Below are positions 16,791 through 27,567 of a DNA stretch of 64,000 nucleotides, piece after piece; position 1 is the first letter of the stretch, and each line of letters opens with the position of its first letter. The translations under genes were made by a program, and so were the position numbers. The notes under the pieces were generated by a model, which saw nothing but the letters and a program-made list of their open reading frames with translations, had not been told where the DNA came from and did not search any database. Source of the stretch: Legionella worsleiensis (GTDB lineage: Bacteria > Pseudomonadota > Gammaproteobacteria > Legionellales > Legionellaceae); the NCBI RefSeq assembly GCF_001467535.1, contig NZ_LNZC01000031.1:189730-253729 (forward strand), in the 5' to 3' direction.

Positions 16791-17878
16791 ACTTGAGTAT
16801 TGTATTTACAGGCGGTGGAACCGCTGGCCATGTTACACCCAATATGGCATTAATAAAACAATTAAAAACAGAAGGGTGGACTATCCATTATATTGGTTCG
16901 GAACAAGGGATAGAACATGAGATGATTGAGAATATAGGAATCCCCTTTCATGCAGTGAGTAGTGGTAAGTTACGCCGTTACTTCAGTCTGAAAAATGTGT
17001 TGGATCCTTTTAAAATTCTTTTTGGAATCATGCAATCTTTTTGCTTGTTTCATCGTTTAAAACCTGATGTGGTTTTTTCCAAGGGGGGATTTGTCGCATT
17101 CCCTGTGGTTGTAGGGGCCTGGTTGAATCGAATCCCTGTAGTCGCCCATGAATCGGATATGTCCCCAGGATTAGCCAACCGCCTTTCTTTTCCTTTTGTG
17201 AACAAAATTTGTCTTACTTTTGCGGCAGGAAAAAAGCACTTCAAGCGACAGGATAAAATTGAGGTGACCGGTACGCCAATACGTGAACAATTGTTTACTG
17301 GCTCTAAAGTCCGAGGCCTGGCGAGGTGTGGCTTTACTCCTGAAAAACCCTGTTTGTTGGTGATTGGAGGAAGCTTGGGAGCGGGCTCAATTAATCAGAG
17401 CGTGAGAGCTGCAATTGGGCAATTAACCGAACAGTTTCAAGTGATACATTTATGCGGTAAGGGAAAAATTGATCCCCTTTTGCTTCAATACCCTGGCTAC
17501 TGCCAGTTTGAATACGCCCACGAAGAGCTTGCTGATTTGTTTGCAGCTTCAGATGTGGTCGTTTCTCGAGCTGGGGCAAATTCCCTATATGAGATATTGG
17601 CGTTAGGAAAACCGCATGTGTTAATTCCACTATCGGCGCAAGTAAGTCGAGGAGATCAAATACAAAACGCACGTTATTTTCAAGGATTGGGAATTAGCGT
17701 GGTGATTCAGGATCAGGGTTTAAATGCAGAGACTTTATTAAGCGCTTTAGAAGAAGTCATGCAAAATCAAGGTGATATAAAAAGTAAAATCAAGGCATTA
17801 AATATTGAGTCTGCCACGGATAAAATCATAGCACTAATCAAGGAGCAAGCGCATGTTGAAATCCCGAGAACTGTCTGA
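16787..17878 (+). CDS. murG: MurG-like N-acetylglucosaminyltransferase, Firmicutes type
   Basis: MurG adds GlcNAc to lipid I to make lipid II on the inner face of the membrane. This 363-residue GT28 protein has an N-terminal loop FTGGGTAGHVTPN at about 7-19, a middle SKGGFVAFPVV and HESDMSPGLANR, and a C-terminal UDP-GlcNAc site with VIGGSLGAGSINQ and SRAGANSLYEILALGKP. These motifs follow the Bacillus/Clostridium pattern; proteobacterial MurG usually has GGTGGHVFP near the start. Its place between nadC and an M20 peptidase is far from any division cluster, so it is probably a second, acquired MurG. Its acceptor could differ from lipid I. It overlaps nadC by 4 bases. Confidence 0.85.
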   Translation: MNLSIVFTGGGTAGHVTPNMALIKQLKTEGWTIHYIGSEQGIEHEMIENIGIPFHAVSSGKLRRYFSLKNVLDPFKILFGIMQSFCLFHRLKPDVVFSKGGFVAFPVVVGAWLNRIPVVAHESDMSPGLANRLSFPFVNKICLTFAAGKKHFKRQDKIEVTGTPIREQLFTGSKVRGLARCGFTPEKPCLLVIGGSLGAGSINQSVRAAIGQLTEQFQVIHLCGKGKIDPLLLQYPGYCQFEYAHEELADLFAASDVVVSRAGANSLYEILALGKPHVLIPLSAQVSRGDQIQNARYFQGLGISVVIQDQGLNAETLLSALEEVMQNQGDIKSKIKALNIESATDKIIALIKEQAHVEIPRTV

Positions 17879-19265
17879 TTACGTTAATCAGCAATGGCAG
17901 GAGGAAATACTGCCCAGTTTATGCGACTACATTAAAATTCCTAACAAATCCCCCCACTTTGATTCCATGTGGAAAGAACATGGTTACATGGATAAAGCCG
18001 TAGCACATATTGCTCAATGGTGTGCTGATCATGCACCCAAGGGTATGATGCTGGAAATCATGCAGTTAGAGGGCAGAACACCACTCATTTTTATGGAAAT
18101 TCCCGGGCAGATAAATGAGACCGTTTTGCTTTACGGGCATTTGGACAAACAACCCGAAATGGAAGGTTGGGATGACGATTTGGAACCCTGGAAGCCAGTG
18201 CTGAAAAATGGCCTTTTGTATGGTAGGGGCGGCGCTGATGATGGTTATTCCGCCTACGCATCACTGACAGCCATTCGTGCTCTGGAAGCACAAAATATTC
18301 CTTATCCTCGCTGCGTATTGATTATTGAAGCGTGTGAAGAAAGCGGCAGTTACGATTTACCTCGTTATATAGACCTGTTAAAAGAACGTATAGGCACACC
18401 ATCCCTGGTTATTTGTCTTGATTCAGGTGCCGGAAACTACGATCAATTATGGATGACGACATCATTACGGGGTAATGTAGTGGGCGAGTTAACGGTTGAG
18501 CTGATTCAAGAAGGAGTTCACTCCGGTAATGCCAGTGGTATTGTTGCTGACAGCTTCAGAGTTGCAAGACAATTGATCAGCCGAATAGAAGACGAAACCA
18601 CGGGAACAATCAAGTTGTCACAGCTTTATTGTGATATTCCCCAAGAGCGCATCCAGCAGGCTAAAAAATGTGCGGAGGTGCTTGGTAACCAGGTTTATAG
18701 TGAATTTCCCTGGCACAATGGCGTTCACCCGGTTCAACAGGAAGAGCCGGAGTTGATTTTGAACAGAACCTGGCGGCCTGCATTGACGGTGACTGGAGCT
18801 GATGGATTACCACCTATTGCCGATGCCGGAAACGTCATGCGTCCTAAAACAGCATTAAAACTTTCCATGCGTCTACCTCCTTTGGTCAACCCGCAAGAAG
18901 CATCACGCCTGTTGCACCACACTCTGACGACTAATCCACCTTACCATGCAAAAGTCAGTTTCAGGGTTGATGATGGATCTAAAGGTTGGAATGCTCCAGA
19001 GCTTTCACCATGGTTAGCGCAATCGGCAAATGAAGCATCACTGACTTTTTATGGTAAACCTGCAGCATACATGGGTGAGGGGGGTACCATTCCATTTATG
19101 GGAATGCTCGGGGAGCAATTTCCAAAAGCTCAATTTATGATTACCGGTGTTTTAGGCCCACACTCAAACGCTCATGGCCCCAATGAGTTTCTGCATCTGG
19201 ATATGGTTAAGAAATTAACATCGTGCGTTTCATATGTTCTTTACAGTTTTTCTCAACAAAAATAA
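17853..19265 (+). CDS. M20-family metallopeptidase (dipeptidase-like)
   Basis: This 470-residue protein has the M20 fold. LLYGHLDKQP near 88-97 holds the first zinc His and catalytic Asp, GRGGADDGYSAY near 124-135 the bridging Asp, and EACEESGS near 161-168 the catalytic and zinc-binding Glu pair. A dimerisation domain starts near 205 with RGNVVGELTVEL and GVHSGNASG. The late GPHSNAHGPNEF near 441-452 supplies the last zinc His. No signal peptide is present, so it is cytoplasmic. It resembles the CNDP/carnosinase branch. The start overlaps the murG-like gene by 26 bases and follows AGGAG, so the two are co-expressed. Confidence 0.9.
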   Translation: MLKSRELSDYVNQQWQEEILPSLCDYIKIPNKSPHFDSMWKEHGYMDKAVAHIAQWCADHAPKGMMLEIMQLEGRTPLIFMEIPGQINETVLLYGHLDKQPEMEGWDDDLEPWKPVLKNGLLYGRGGADDGYSAYASLTAIRALEAQNIPYPRCVLIIEACEESGSYDLPRYIDLLKERIGTPSLVICLDSGAGNYDQLWMTTSLRGNVVGELTVELIQEGVHSGNASGIVADSFRVARQLISRIEDETTGTIKLSQLYCDIPQERIQQAKKCAEVLGNQVYSEFPWHNGVHPVQQEEPELILNRTWRPALTVTGADGLPPIADAGNVMRPKTALKLSMRLPPLVNPQEASRLLHHTLTTNPPYHAKVSFRVDDGSKGWNAPELSPWLAQSANEASLTFYGKPAAYMGEGGTIPFMGMLGEQFPKAQFMITGVLGPHSNAHGPNEFLHLDMVKKLTSCVSYVLYSFSQQK

Positions 19266-19311
19266 ATCGAAAATGCCCTCGACAGTTGGGTAAAATATTG
19301 GGATACTGCAC

Positions 19312-19337
19312 AACGGCTCTGGAACGAGCCGTTTTAG
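19312..19337 (+). terminator. Intrinsic terminator after the M20 peptidase gene
   Basis: AACGGCTC at 19312-19319 and GAGCCGTT at 19326-19333 form a perfect stem around a 6-base loop and run into TTTTAG. It ends the antiporter-nadC-murG-M20 string 50 bases after its last stop. Confidence 0.7.
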
Positions 19338-19358
19338 TCCAACAATTAGGAGAATATC

Positions 19359-19676
19359 ATGAACGCAAGATTTATTGCTGTATTATTATCATTACTCGTT
19401 GTAACCATTCCTGCTCAGGCAAATACTGTCCCTAAAAAAACTCAAGATCATCACCTGGCTGCGCCAGTCAAAATAGATCTCAACAGGGCAGGATTAGCCA
19501 CACTTACCGGTTCCTTTAAAGGCATTGGTAAAAAGCGAGCACAAGCCATTATTGCTTACAGAGAGAGTCACAAAGGGTTTAAATCGATTGAAGAACTCGC
19601 TGAAGTGAAAGGATTTGGGCAGCGGTTTATGGATACCAACCGACAAAAATTGAAAGAGGTGTTTGTTATCAATTAA
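19359..19676 (+). CDS. comEA: ComEA-like helix-hairpin-helix DNA-binding protein
   Basis: This 105-residue protein starts after TTAGGAG. A signal peptide covers residues 1-22 (FIAVLLSLLVVTIPAQA, cleavage after AQA). The mature part is a ComEA-type helix-hairpin-helix: IDLNRAGLATLTGSFKGIGK, then KRAQAIIAYRESHKGFKSIE and VKGFGQRF. In naturally transformable Gram-negative bacteria periplasmic ComEA binds incoming DNA and ratchets it across the outer membrane. Legionella is transformable, so that role is likely. A second, non-competence HHH protein remains possible because such paralogs occur. Confidence 0.8.
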   Translation: MNARFIAVLLSLLVVTIPAQANTVPKKTQDHHLAAPVKIDLNRAGLATLTGSFKGIGKKRAQAIIAYRESHKGFKSIEELAEVKGFGQRFMDTNRQKLKEVFVIN

Positions 19677-21995
<2,319 letters not shown>

Positions 21996-21996
<1 letters not shown>

Positions 21997-22475
21997 TGAA
22001 GAATCTTGGTCTGAGGTTGTTGGTCGGATTTGTTGGCGCCTTGGTTTTATCCATCTTGCCTTTGCCGGAGTGGTTGTCGGCGTTTCGTCCACCTTGGGTT
22101 TTGTTGTTGATTTTATATATTGAATATTATTTACCTGGTAATTTCAGATTAACAGCACTTTTATTTACCGGACTTTTGTTGGATGTTCTTATGTCTTCTG
22201 TGATTGGTGAACATTCATTTGCTTTGTTGCTGGTAACCTGGATTGCGTCCACCAAATCAAGACGATTTCAGTTTTTTTCTATGATGCAGCAAATATGCCT
22301 TATTGGATTTTTTTGTTTATTATATCAATCCGTTATTTCTTTTATCGATGGATTGCTAGGTTTTCATTACAGCTTATTCACGCCTTTAGCAAGTGCTCTT
22401 TTAGGAATGTTTTTCTGGCCCTGGATACGTTTATTAGGTGATGGCTCCTTGCTGACCCGTTTGGTATATCGATAA
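21996..22475 (+). CDS. mreD: Rod-shape determining protein MreD
   Basis: This small 159-residue inner membrane protein has five predicted membrane helices and ends with a short basic tail. Its ATG overlaps the mreC stop. The LPLPEWLSAFRPPWVLLLIL stretch near 23-42 and GLLLDVLMSSVIGEHSF near 60-76 match the MreD family. It completes the mreBCD set, which couples cytoplasmic MreB to periplasmic wall synthases. Confidence 0.93.
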
Positions 22476-22487
22476 TGTAGTGCTGAT

Positions 22488-22515
22488 AACACCAGTATGT
22501 TTTCATACTTGTGTT
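22488..22515. terminator. Hairpin between convergent mreD and rluE
   Basis: AACACCAGTATG at 22488-22499 pairs with CATACTTGTGTT at 22504-22515, with one mismatch and a TTTT loop. It lies between two convergent stops. There is no U-tract, so it is a modest bidirectional terminator candidate. Confidence 0.45.
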
Positions 22516-22575
22516 CAAGACAACAAAATCAGACTTTATCTGGACTTTTAACTGTAGAGTTAGTTGTGGGTTGTA

Positions 22576-23112
22576 TTATGCCTTCATAATAAATTCGCCT
22601 GGTTGTAATGTACCTAACTGCCAATCGCCAATTCGGTGCCTTACCAGTCTTAAGGTAGGAAACCCAATGGCTGCTGTCATTTTGCGTATTTGATGATTTT
22701 TACCTTCCTTTAAGATGATTTCTAACCAGCTGGTGGGGATGGCTTTGCGTACACGGATTGGCGGCGTTCGAGGCCAGAGGGCGGGTTCAGGGATTAGCTG
22801 AACCTCCGCAGGCAAAAAATCATGTGCTCCTACGGTTAATCCTTTTCGTAGAGGATTTAAATCACTATCTTTTGGTGCCCCTTCCACCTGGACCCAATAA
22901 TATTTCTTTTTTTCAAACTTAGGATGCGTTAAACGGTGTTGTAAAGCGCCATCGTTCGTTAATAACAGTAAACCCTCGCTATTTTTATCCAAACGCCCCG
23001 CTGCGTAAAAATTGGGTATATCGATGTATGCTGCAAGGGTTTCCTCGTGTGCTGCACCGGTAAATTGTGTGACAACCCCATAGGGTTTATTAAAAAGAAT
23101 TATTTGGGGCAT
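22576..23112 (-). CDS. rluE: 23S rRNA pseudouridine synthase E
   Basis: RluE makes pseudouridine at position 2457 of 23S rRNA in E. coli. The 178-residue protein lacks an N-terminal S4 domain, as RluE does. It has the RsuA/RluB/E/F catalytic motif AGRLDKNSEGLLLLTNDG near 38-55 with the catalytic Asp, followed by HPKFEKKKYYWVQVEG and the C-terminal LKEGKNHQIRKMTAAIGFPT. It is convergent with mreD and appears monocistronic. Confidence 0.92.
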   Translation of the reverse strand: MPQIILFNKPYGVVTQFTGAAHEETLAAYIDIPNFYAAGRLDKNSEGLLLLTNDGALQHRLTHPKFEKKKYYWVQVEGAPKDSDLNPLRKGLTVGAHDFLPAEVQLIPEPALWPRTPPIRVRKAIPTSWLEIILKEGKNHQIRKMTAAIGFPTLRLVRHRIGDWQLGTLQPGEFIMKA

Positions 23113-23476
23113 GGGATTAATACAGTCAACGAAAACAGATGCTAATGGTAGATTTTTTTCGTATTTTAGACAACTGTTTCACGATTATGATATGCTTTTT
23201 TGCTGCAAAGCAGATTAGTTCCAAGGCTGGCTGAGCATGGTGTTAATGGCAACAACTTTTTGTATCTTGTTACAGAGGGTTGGTATTTAAATGCACTGCA
23301 TCAATTATTAAAGGGCTTGGCGTGGGTTCTTCTCGTTTGAAGACTTACCATTTTGGGGAGAGCTTCATTAGCTTCGGGATTAAGGTTATTTAGAGTCCAA
23401 TAGACCGTATTGATTGTATTTCGCATTTTATCACTATACAATGATGCAAATTTACTCTTTATGGTGAAATTTGTTC
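23113..23476. other. Non-coding gap between rluE and lipoprotein gene
   Basis: About 360 bases with no convincing ORF. It should hold the rluE promoter on the minus strand near 23115-23200 and the promoter of the downstream lipoprotein gene. TATACAATG near 23437 is a -10-like sequence with a poorly spaced TTGATT upstream. I see nothing else. Confidence 0.35.
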
Positions 23477-24178
23477 ATGAAATGGATGTTGCTTGTTTTG
23501 TTGGTTTTGGTTCAGTCTGGCTGTGCGATTAATCATAAGGTAATGGTTGGTGATGAGCGGGTTGTTGTGCAACAAACCGTTGGTAAGGGTGAAAAAACCT
23601 ATGTCCATGTTCACCGCAATGAACAGACTGCTTTAAAGGCTGCAAAGGCGGTAATTCGTAAGGATGGGGGAAGTCTGATTACGTTAATCCACTCTGGCGG
23701 ACGAACTATTGTTTTTCATTTAAACAACAAACGCTATGAATTTGATCCCAACCGAATATATACCGATAATGGGATTAAAAAAACACTAATTCACTACAGT
23801 TCTTATTCTCCTGAGGCGCATAGAGAAGTAAAAAAATTAGCAAATAAAATTAAAGAATTATTGCCTGATGGAAAAATAATTGCGGTACATAATAACTCTT
23901 CCTACTCTTTAAAAGATTATTTGCCTGGCCATGAATTGGCAAAGGACGCTAAAGCCGTACATATCAGTCCGCAAAATTATTTTCGAAATTTTTATCTGGT
24001 AACAAAATTAAGCGACTATATTCGTTTAAAATTACAAGGTTTTAACGGAATATTACAAAAACCCTCTGCCACCGATGACGGTTCTCTTTCCATATTTTTG
24101 GCTAAGAGTGAATACATCAACGTAGAGGCTGGTTATGATCAGTTGTACGAACAAATAAAAATGCTGGAACATGCCTGA
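23477..24178 (+). CDS. Putative lipoprotein of unknown function
   Basis: The protein has 233 residues from the ATG at 23477, with GGTGA eight bases upstream. The N-terminus MKWMLLVLLVLVQSGCAINH looks like a lipoprotein signal, with C16 as the acylated residue; the Gln at -3 of the lipobox is unusual. The mature part is basic, has no recognised domain, and includes VYVHV-like beta stretches and two tyrosine-rich segments (LIHYSSYSPEA, NNSSYSLKDYL). Function is unknown. It sits alone before a long repeat-rich gap. The product is probably anchored in the inner or outer membrane. Confidence 0.7.
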   Translation: MKWMLLVLLVLVQSGCAINHKVMVGDERVVVQQTVGKGEKTYVHVHRNEQTALKAAKAVIRKDGGSLITLIHSGGRTIVFHLNNKRYEFDPNRIYTDNGIKKTLIHYSSYSPEAHREVKKLANKIKELLPDGKIIAVHNNSSYSLKDYLPGHELAKDAKAVHISPQNYFRNFYLVTKLSDYIRLKLQGFNGILQKPSATDDGSLSIFLAKSEYINVEAGYDQLYEQIKMLEHA

Positions 24179-24232
24179 TTTGTAATCAGTCATGACAGCA
24201 GCGTGTACGCTTGCAAACGGAGTATTATTGGA

Positions 24233-24290
24233 AAATCGAAACGACAATGGACAATAAAGTTTATCGAGTAAAAAAATTGTAATTATCTAC
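24233..24290. repeat. Diverged copy of the D repeat
   Basis: A stretch with AACGACAATGGACAATAAAG, followed by GAGTAAAAAAATTGTAATTA, resembles the second half of the repeats at 24768-24920 and 25036-25147. As in the middle copy, it is followed by TTGAGCTTA and then by the GC-rich R repeat. Confidence 0.45.
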
Positions 24291-24320
24291 TTACTTAGTT
24301 GAGCTTACCAAATAAAATAA

Positions 24321-24438
24321 TGAGGTTGCTTCGCAACACTATTTAATCCCCCTCACCCTTGATCCCTCTCCCCCATGCTGTGCACGGTGGAGAGGGGAAA
24401 ATGCGTTAAGCTCAATTAAGTACGTGTAGAGTTACGGG
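24321..24438 (+). repeat. Repeat R, copy 1
   Basis: The unit runs from GAGGTTGCTTCGCAACACTA through a GC-rich core to CAATTAAGTACGTG and AGAGTTACGG. The core is an imperfect palindrome, CCCTCTCC and GGAGAGGG around about 17 bases. Three copies lie in this gap. Confidence 0.75.
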
Positions 24439-24463
24439 CTTCTCGTCTGTATGAATGTTAACT

Positions 24464-24505
24464 GTTACCCATGTGTCTGGTCACTTTTGTTACTGATGTG
24501 TCCGG
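24464..24505. repeat. Pair of GTTAC-ATGTGTC-GG motifs, possible IS end
   Basis: GTTACCCATGTGTCTGG at 24464-24480 recurs as GTTACTGATGTGTCCGG at 24489-24505, a 25-base period. Such motif pairs are found at the ends of some insertion sequences, so this may be a decayed IS terminus wedged between two R repeats. No transposase is recognisable here. Confidence 0.35.
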
Positions 24506-24511
24506 GTCGGA

Positions 24512-24598
24512 CCCCCCTAATCCCTCTCCCCCATGCTGTGCACGGTGGAGAGGGGAAAATGCGTTAAGTTCAATTAAGTACGTGGAGAGTTACGGGGC
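24512..24598 (+). repeat. Repeat R, copy 2 (shortened)
   Basis: Same GC-rich palindromic core and CAATTAAGTACGTG tail as copy 1, but without the first part (GAGGTTGCTTCG). It is nearly identical to copy 1 over about 85 bases. Confidence 0.75.
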
Positions 24599-24767
24599 TC
24601 TAAATCACTGTTCACAATCGACTTATCCTGCTCATAAAGCTGTATTGGTTGGTCATACTAATCCTTATTGCGATCAGCCGGATTTTCTTGCGTTTAAAAA
24701 TGCGGGCAACTATATCTGGTTTGGCACGGAAGTAAATTGAGATAACGTGCTGACCTACAAGAAACAT

Positions 24768-24920
24768 CAGATAATCTCGGTCGCAATTATAAGGAGGTAC
24801 TATTGAGTTTATTGTAAAATTCATTCGGATCCTTATGTAGCAATAACCCGTGAAAAACGCATCAAAAAATGCAAACGACAGTGGAAAATAGACTATATCA
24901 AGTAAAACAATCGTAATTCT
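24768..24920 (+). repeat. Repeat D, copy 1
   Basis: Starts CAGATAATCTCGGTC and continues with CATTCGGATC, GAAAAACGCATC and CAAACGACAGTGGAAAATAG. Compared with copy 2 it has about 39 extra bases after CTCGGTC. Confidence 0.65.
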
Positions 24921-25025
24921 CGACATACTTAATTGAGCTTAACGAATTTTCCCCTCTCCACCGTGCGCAGCATGGGGGAGAGGGATTAAGGGTGAGGGGG
25001 ATTAAATAGTGTTGCGAAGCAACCA
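24913..25025 (-). repeat. Repeat R, copy 3 (inverted)
   Basis: The reverse complement of copy 1, from GTACT-like ACATACTTAATTGAGCTTA through the GC-rich core to GTGTTGCGAAGCAACC. With copy 1 it encloses about 475 bases as an inverted pair. Confidence 0.75.
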
Positions 25026-25035
25026 CATTAAACAG

Positions 25036-25147
25036 CAGATAATCTCGGTCATTCGGATCACTATATAGCAATAAACAGAGAAAAACGCATCTAAAAATGG
25101 GAACGATAGAGGAAAATAAACCACATCGAGCAAAATAATCTTCACTG
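25036..25147 (+). repeat. Repeat D, copy 2
   Basis: Starts CAGATAATCTCGGTC and reads directly into ATTCGGATCACTATATAGCA and GAAAAACGCATC. It matches copy 1 at roughly four of five positions and lies just before the GH3 gene. Confidence 0.65.
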
Positions 25148-25292
25148 GTTTGATTTGGGTTTGGGATTCTTCTAAGGAATGGTTGCCTGCTTTTGTGGGC
25201 ATGACAGTTTATTTGTTTATTGAGTTTTTGAAGAATGGTTACCTGCAACTGCGGTTAATTTTTAGCTGAAAAAATGCCCCGTTAATCGCGTT

Positions 25293-27566
25293 TCATCCAT
25301 CAGACGAGTAACTAAAAGATATTTTCTTATTTGTTTGTGAGTCAGGGCCTATGTACAGCTCAAATTCGCCTGGTTCGGAAACATAATCCAAACGGGCATT
25401 ATAAAACCGGAGCATGGATTCGTTGATAGTAAATTGAATCAATTGGGATTCCCCGGGTCTTAAAAAGATTTTTCTAAACCCTTTGAGTTGCTTTTCTGGC
25501 TGAGTTGTTGATGCAATTTTGTCATGGAGATACAGTTGGATAATTTCGTGACCGGGATATGAACCTTTGTTGGTTACTGTAACCGAGGCCGTTATTGGGG
25601 TATTTTTGTGTAATACAGATGAGCTTAATTTTAAGTCCTGGTATTCGAACTGGGTATAACTTAAGCCATAACCAAAAGGATATCGTGGTAAGTTGGATTC
25701 ATCGATGTATTTGCTTTTATATTTTTCGCCAAATCGCAGGTTGGGTTGGCGGTAAGGCCGTCCTGTTGGCTTGGCATTATAATAAATTGGGATTTGACCA
25801 ACATGGCGAGGGAAAGTCATGGTTAATTTACCTGAAGGATTGTACCGACCGAATAGAATATCAGCCAAAGCAGGGCCAGCTTCGCTACCGCCATACCAGG
25901 CTTCAATGATGGCATCCACATGGTGATGTGGCCATTCCAGAGTTAACGGTCGTCCGTTCATTAATACCAAAACTAAAGGTTTATCAAGTTTTTTTAGTTC
26001 TTTCAATAAATCCGATTGATTGGGTAATAAACCAATTCGGGTACGGCTGGCCGCTTCGCCACTCATGCCAAAAGGCTCACCCAATACAGCAATAACCACA
26101 TCACTTTTCTTGGCAATAGACAAGGCTTCGTTCAGCAGTTTTTGGGGATCGTCATTTTTAATCGAACCACCATGTTGGTTCAAATAGGTGATTAGCTCTT
26201 TATCATCTGAAAAATTACAGCCCTTTGCGTAGAGGATTTTTTTTGCATCCTGGTCTTTTTGTAATGCTTGCCACAGGCTTGTTGCTTCTTCAGGACGTCC
26301 TATAGCTCGCCATTCCCCAAGTTGTTGATTCGCATCCTTTACAAAGGGGCCTATGAAGGCTATTTTTTGTTTGGGATTGAGTGGCAGAATATGGTTGTTA
26401 TTTTTTAATAAAACCATGCTCTCTAAAGCCGCTTCGTGAGCGAGCGCTTGATGCTTTTTTTTGTCATAAGCCAGGCTGTCCATTTGATGATAGGGTGATT
26501 CAAAAAGCCCTAAATCCCATTTGGCACGAAGAACTCGTTTTACGGCGGCATCAATTTGTTCCTCTTTGATACTTTTGTTATTAACAAGCTTGGGTAACTG
26601 ATTGACATACATCTCGCCAACCATATCCATATCAACGCTGGCATTCATGGCTAAACGAGTGACTTCCTGGTCATCGCCAACACCATGAGCCATCATTTCG
26701 TTTATTGCTGTATAATCAGTAACCAATAAACCGTCAAAATGATAGGTATCACGCAATAGTTTGTTCATCAGCCAGTAATTGCCGGTAGCCGGGATGCCAT
26801 TGACATCGTTAAAAGAGGTCATCACACTTTTTGCATTAGCTTTGATTGCTGCAACATAGGGAGGCAAATACTCGTTGTACATTCGAGGCAGGCTCATGTC
26901 TACAGTATTGTAATCTCGTCCGGCTTCAGCGCCACCATATAAAGCAAAATGCTTGACACAGGCCATTATGGATGAAGGTTGAGATAGATCAGTGCCTTGA
27001 TAACCTTTAACCATGGCCTCGCCTATTTGAGCTGCCAGGTAGGGATCTTCTCCAGCGGATTCCATCACTCTGCCCCAACGTGGATCCCTGACTATATCAA
27101 CCATAGGGCTAAAGGTCCAATGCAGTCCGTCTTGCGCTGCCTCAGCTGCCGAGGCATGAGCCAGTTTTTTAATTAATTCAGGATTCCAGCTTGACGCTTG
27201 AGCCAGTGGAATAGGGAACACCGTTCTGTATCCATGAATCACATCAAAACCAAACAATAAGGGGATTTTTAATCGGGAATTATTAATTGCCAGGTCTTGT
27301 AACTGTTTCACAACCTTTGGTGAATAAGCATTCATCAGCGCACCGACCTGGCCATTTTTAATTTTATTATCAATGTCCTGATTGCTGACAGGCCCTGTTG
27401 CAGTTAAACCAACGGTTAGCAAATTCAATTGACCCAGTTTTTCTGCTAAGGTCATACGTGCTAGCAGGTTATTAATGTATGCTTCTTTTTGTTCTGCGAT
27501 TTGCGAGTGAACTGATGAAATAATGCCGTAAAGAAGGACGGCACACCAGGTTTTATAGTCAGTCAT
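25293..27566 (-). CDS. bglX: GH3 beta-glucosidase (BglX-like), exported
   Basis: This 757-residue glycoside hydrolase family 3 enzyme is close in length to E. coli BglX (765). The start at 27566 lies 2 bases past the stop of the upstream gene, after AGGA; ten upstream codons are excluded. A signal peptide spans about 1-21. The order is the GH3 N-terminal barrel with FGFDVIHGYRTVFPIPLAQA and the nucleophile Asp in LLVTDYTAINEM, the GH3 C-terminal domain with AVLGEPFGMSGEAASR, and a fibronectin III-like domain at the end (from about 655). It is co-transcribed with a GH144-type gene. It probably frees glucose from beta-linked oligosaccharides in the periplasm. Confidence 0.9.
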   Translation of the reverse strand: MTDYKTWCAVLLYGIISSVHSQIAEQKEAYINNLLARMTLAEKLGQLNLLTVGLTATGPVSNQDIDNKIKNGQVGALMNAYSPKVVKQLQDLAINNSRLKIPLLFGFDVIHGYRTVFPIPLAQASSWNPELIKKLAHASAAEAAQDGLHWTFSPMVDIVRDPRWGRVMESAGEDPYLAAQIGEAMVKGYQGTDLSQPSSIMACVKHFALYGGAEAGRDYNTVDMSLPRMYNEYLPPYVAAIKANAKSVMTSFNDVNGIPATGNYWLMNKLLRDTYHFDGLLVTDYTAINEMMAHGVGDDQEVTRLAMNASVDMDMVGEMYVNQLPKLVNNKSIKEEQIDAAVKRVLRAKWDLGLFESPYHQMDSLAYDKKKHQALAHEAALESMVLLKNNNHILPLNPKQKIAFIGPFVKDANQQLGEWRAIGRPEEATSLWQALQKDQDAKKILYAKGCNFSDDKELITYLNQHGGSIKNDDPQKLLNEALSIAKKSDVVIAVLGEPFGMSGEAASRTRIGLLPNQSDLLKELKKLDKPLVLVLMNGRPLTLEWPHHHVDAIIEAWYGGSEAGPALADILFGRYNPSGKLTMTFPRHVGQIPIYYNAKPTGRPYRQPNLRFGEKYKSKYIDESNLPRYPFGYGLSYTQFEYQDLKLSSSVLHKNTPITASVTVTNKGSYPGHEIIQLYLHDKIASTTQPEKQLKGFRKIFLRPGESQLIQFTINESMLRFYNARLDYVSEPGEFELYIGPDSQTNKKISFSYSSDG

Positions 27567-27567
27567 C

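Noticed and set aside
24471-24740. An 89-codon frame starting in the IS-like motif and crossing R repeat copy 2
   Set aside because: The first half is repeat sequence, and the second half has no recognisable family or ribosome site.
24612-25248. Three minus-strand frames that share the peptide VYFPLSF
   Set aside because: They are readings through the D and R repeats; the similarity comes from repeated DNA and not from a gene family.
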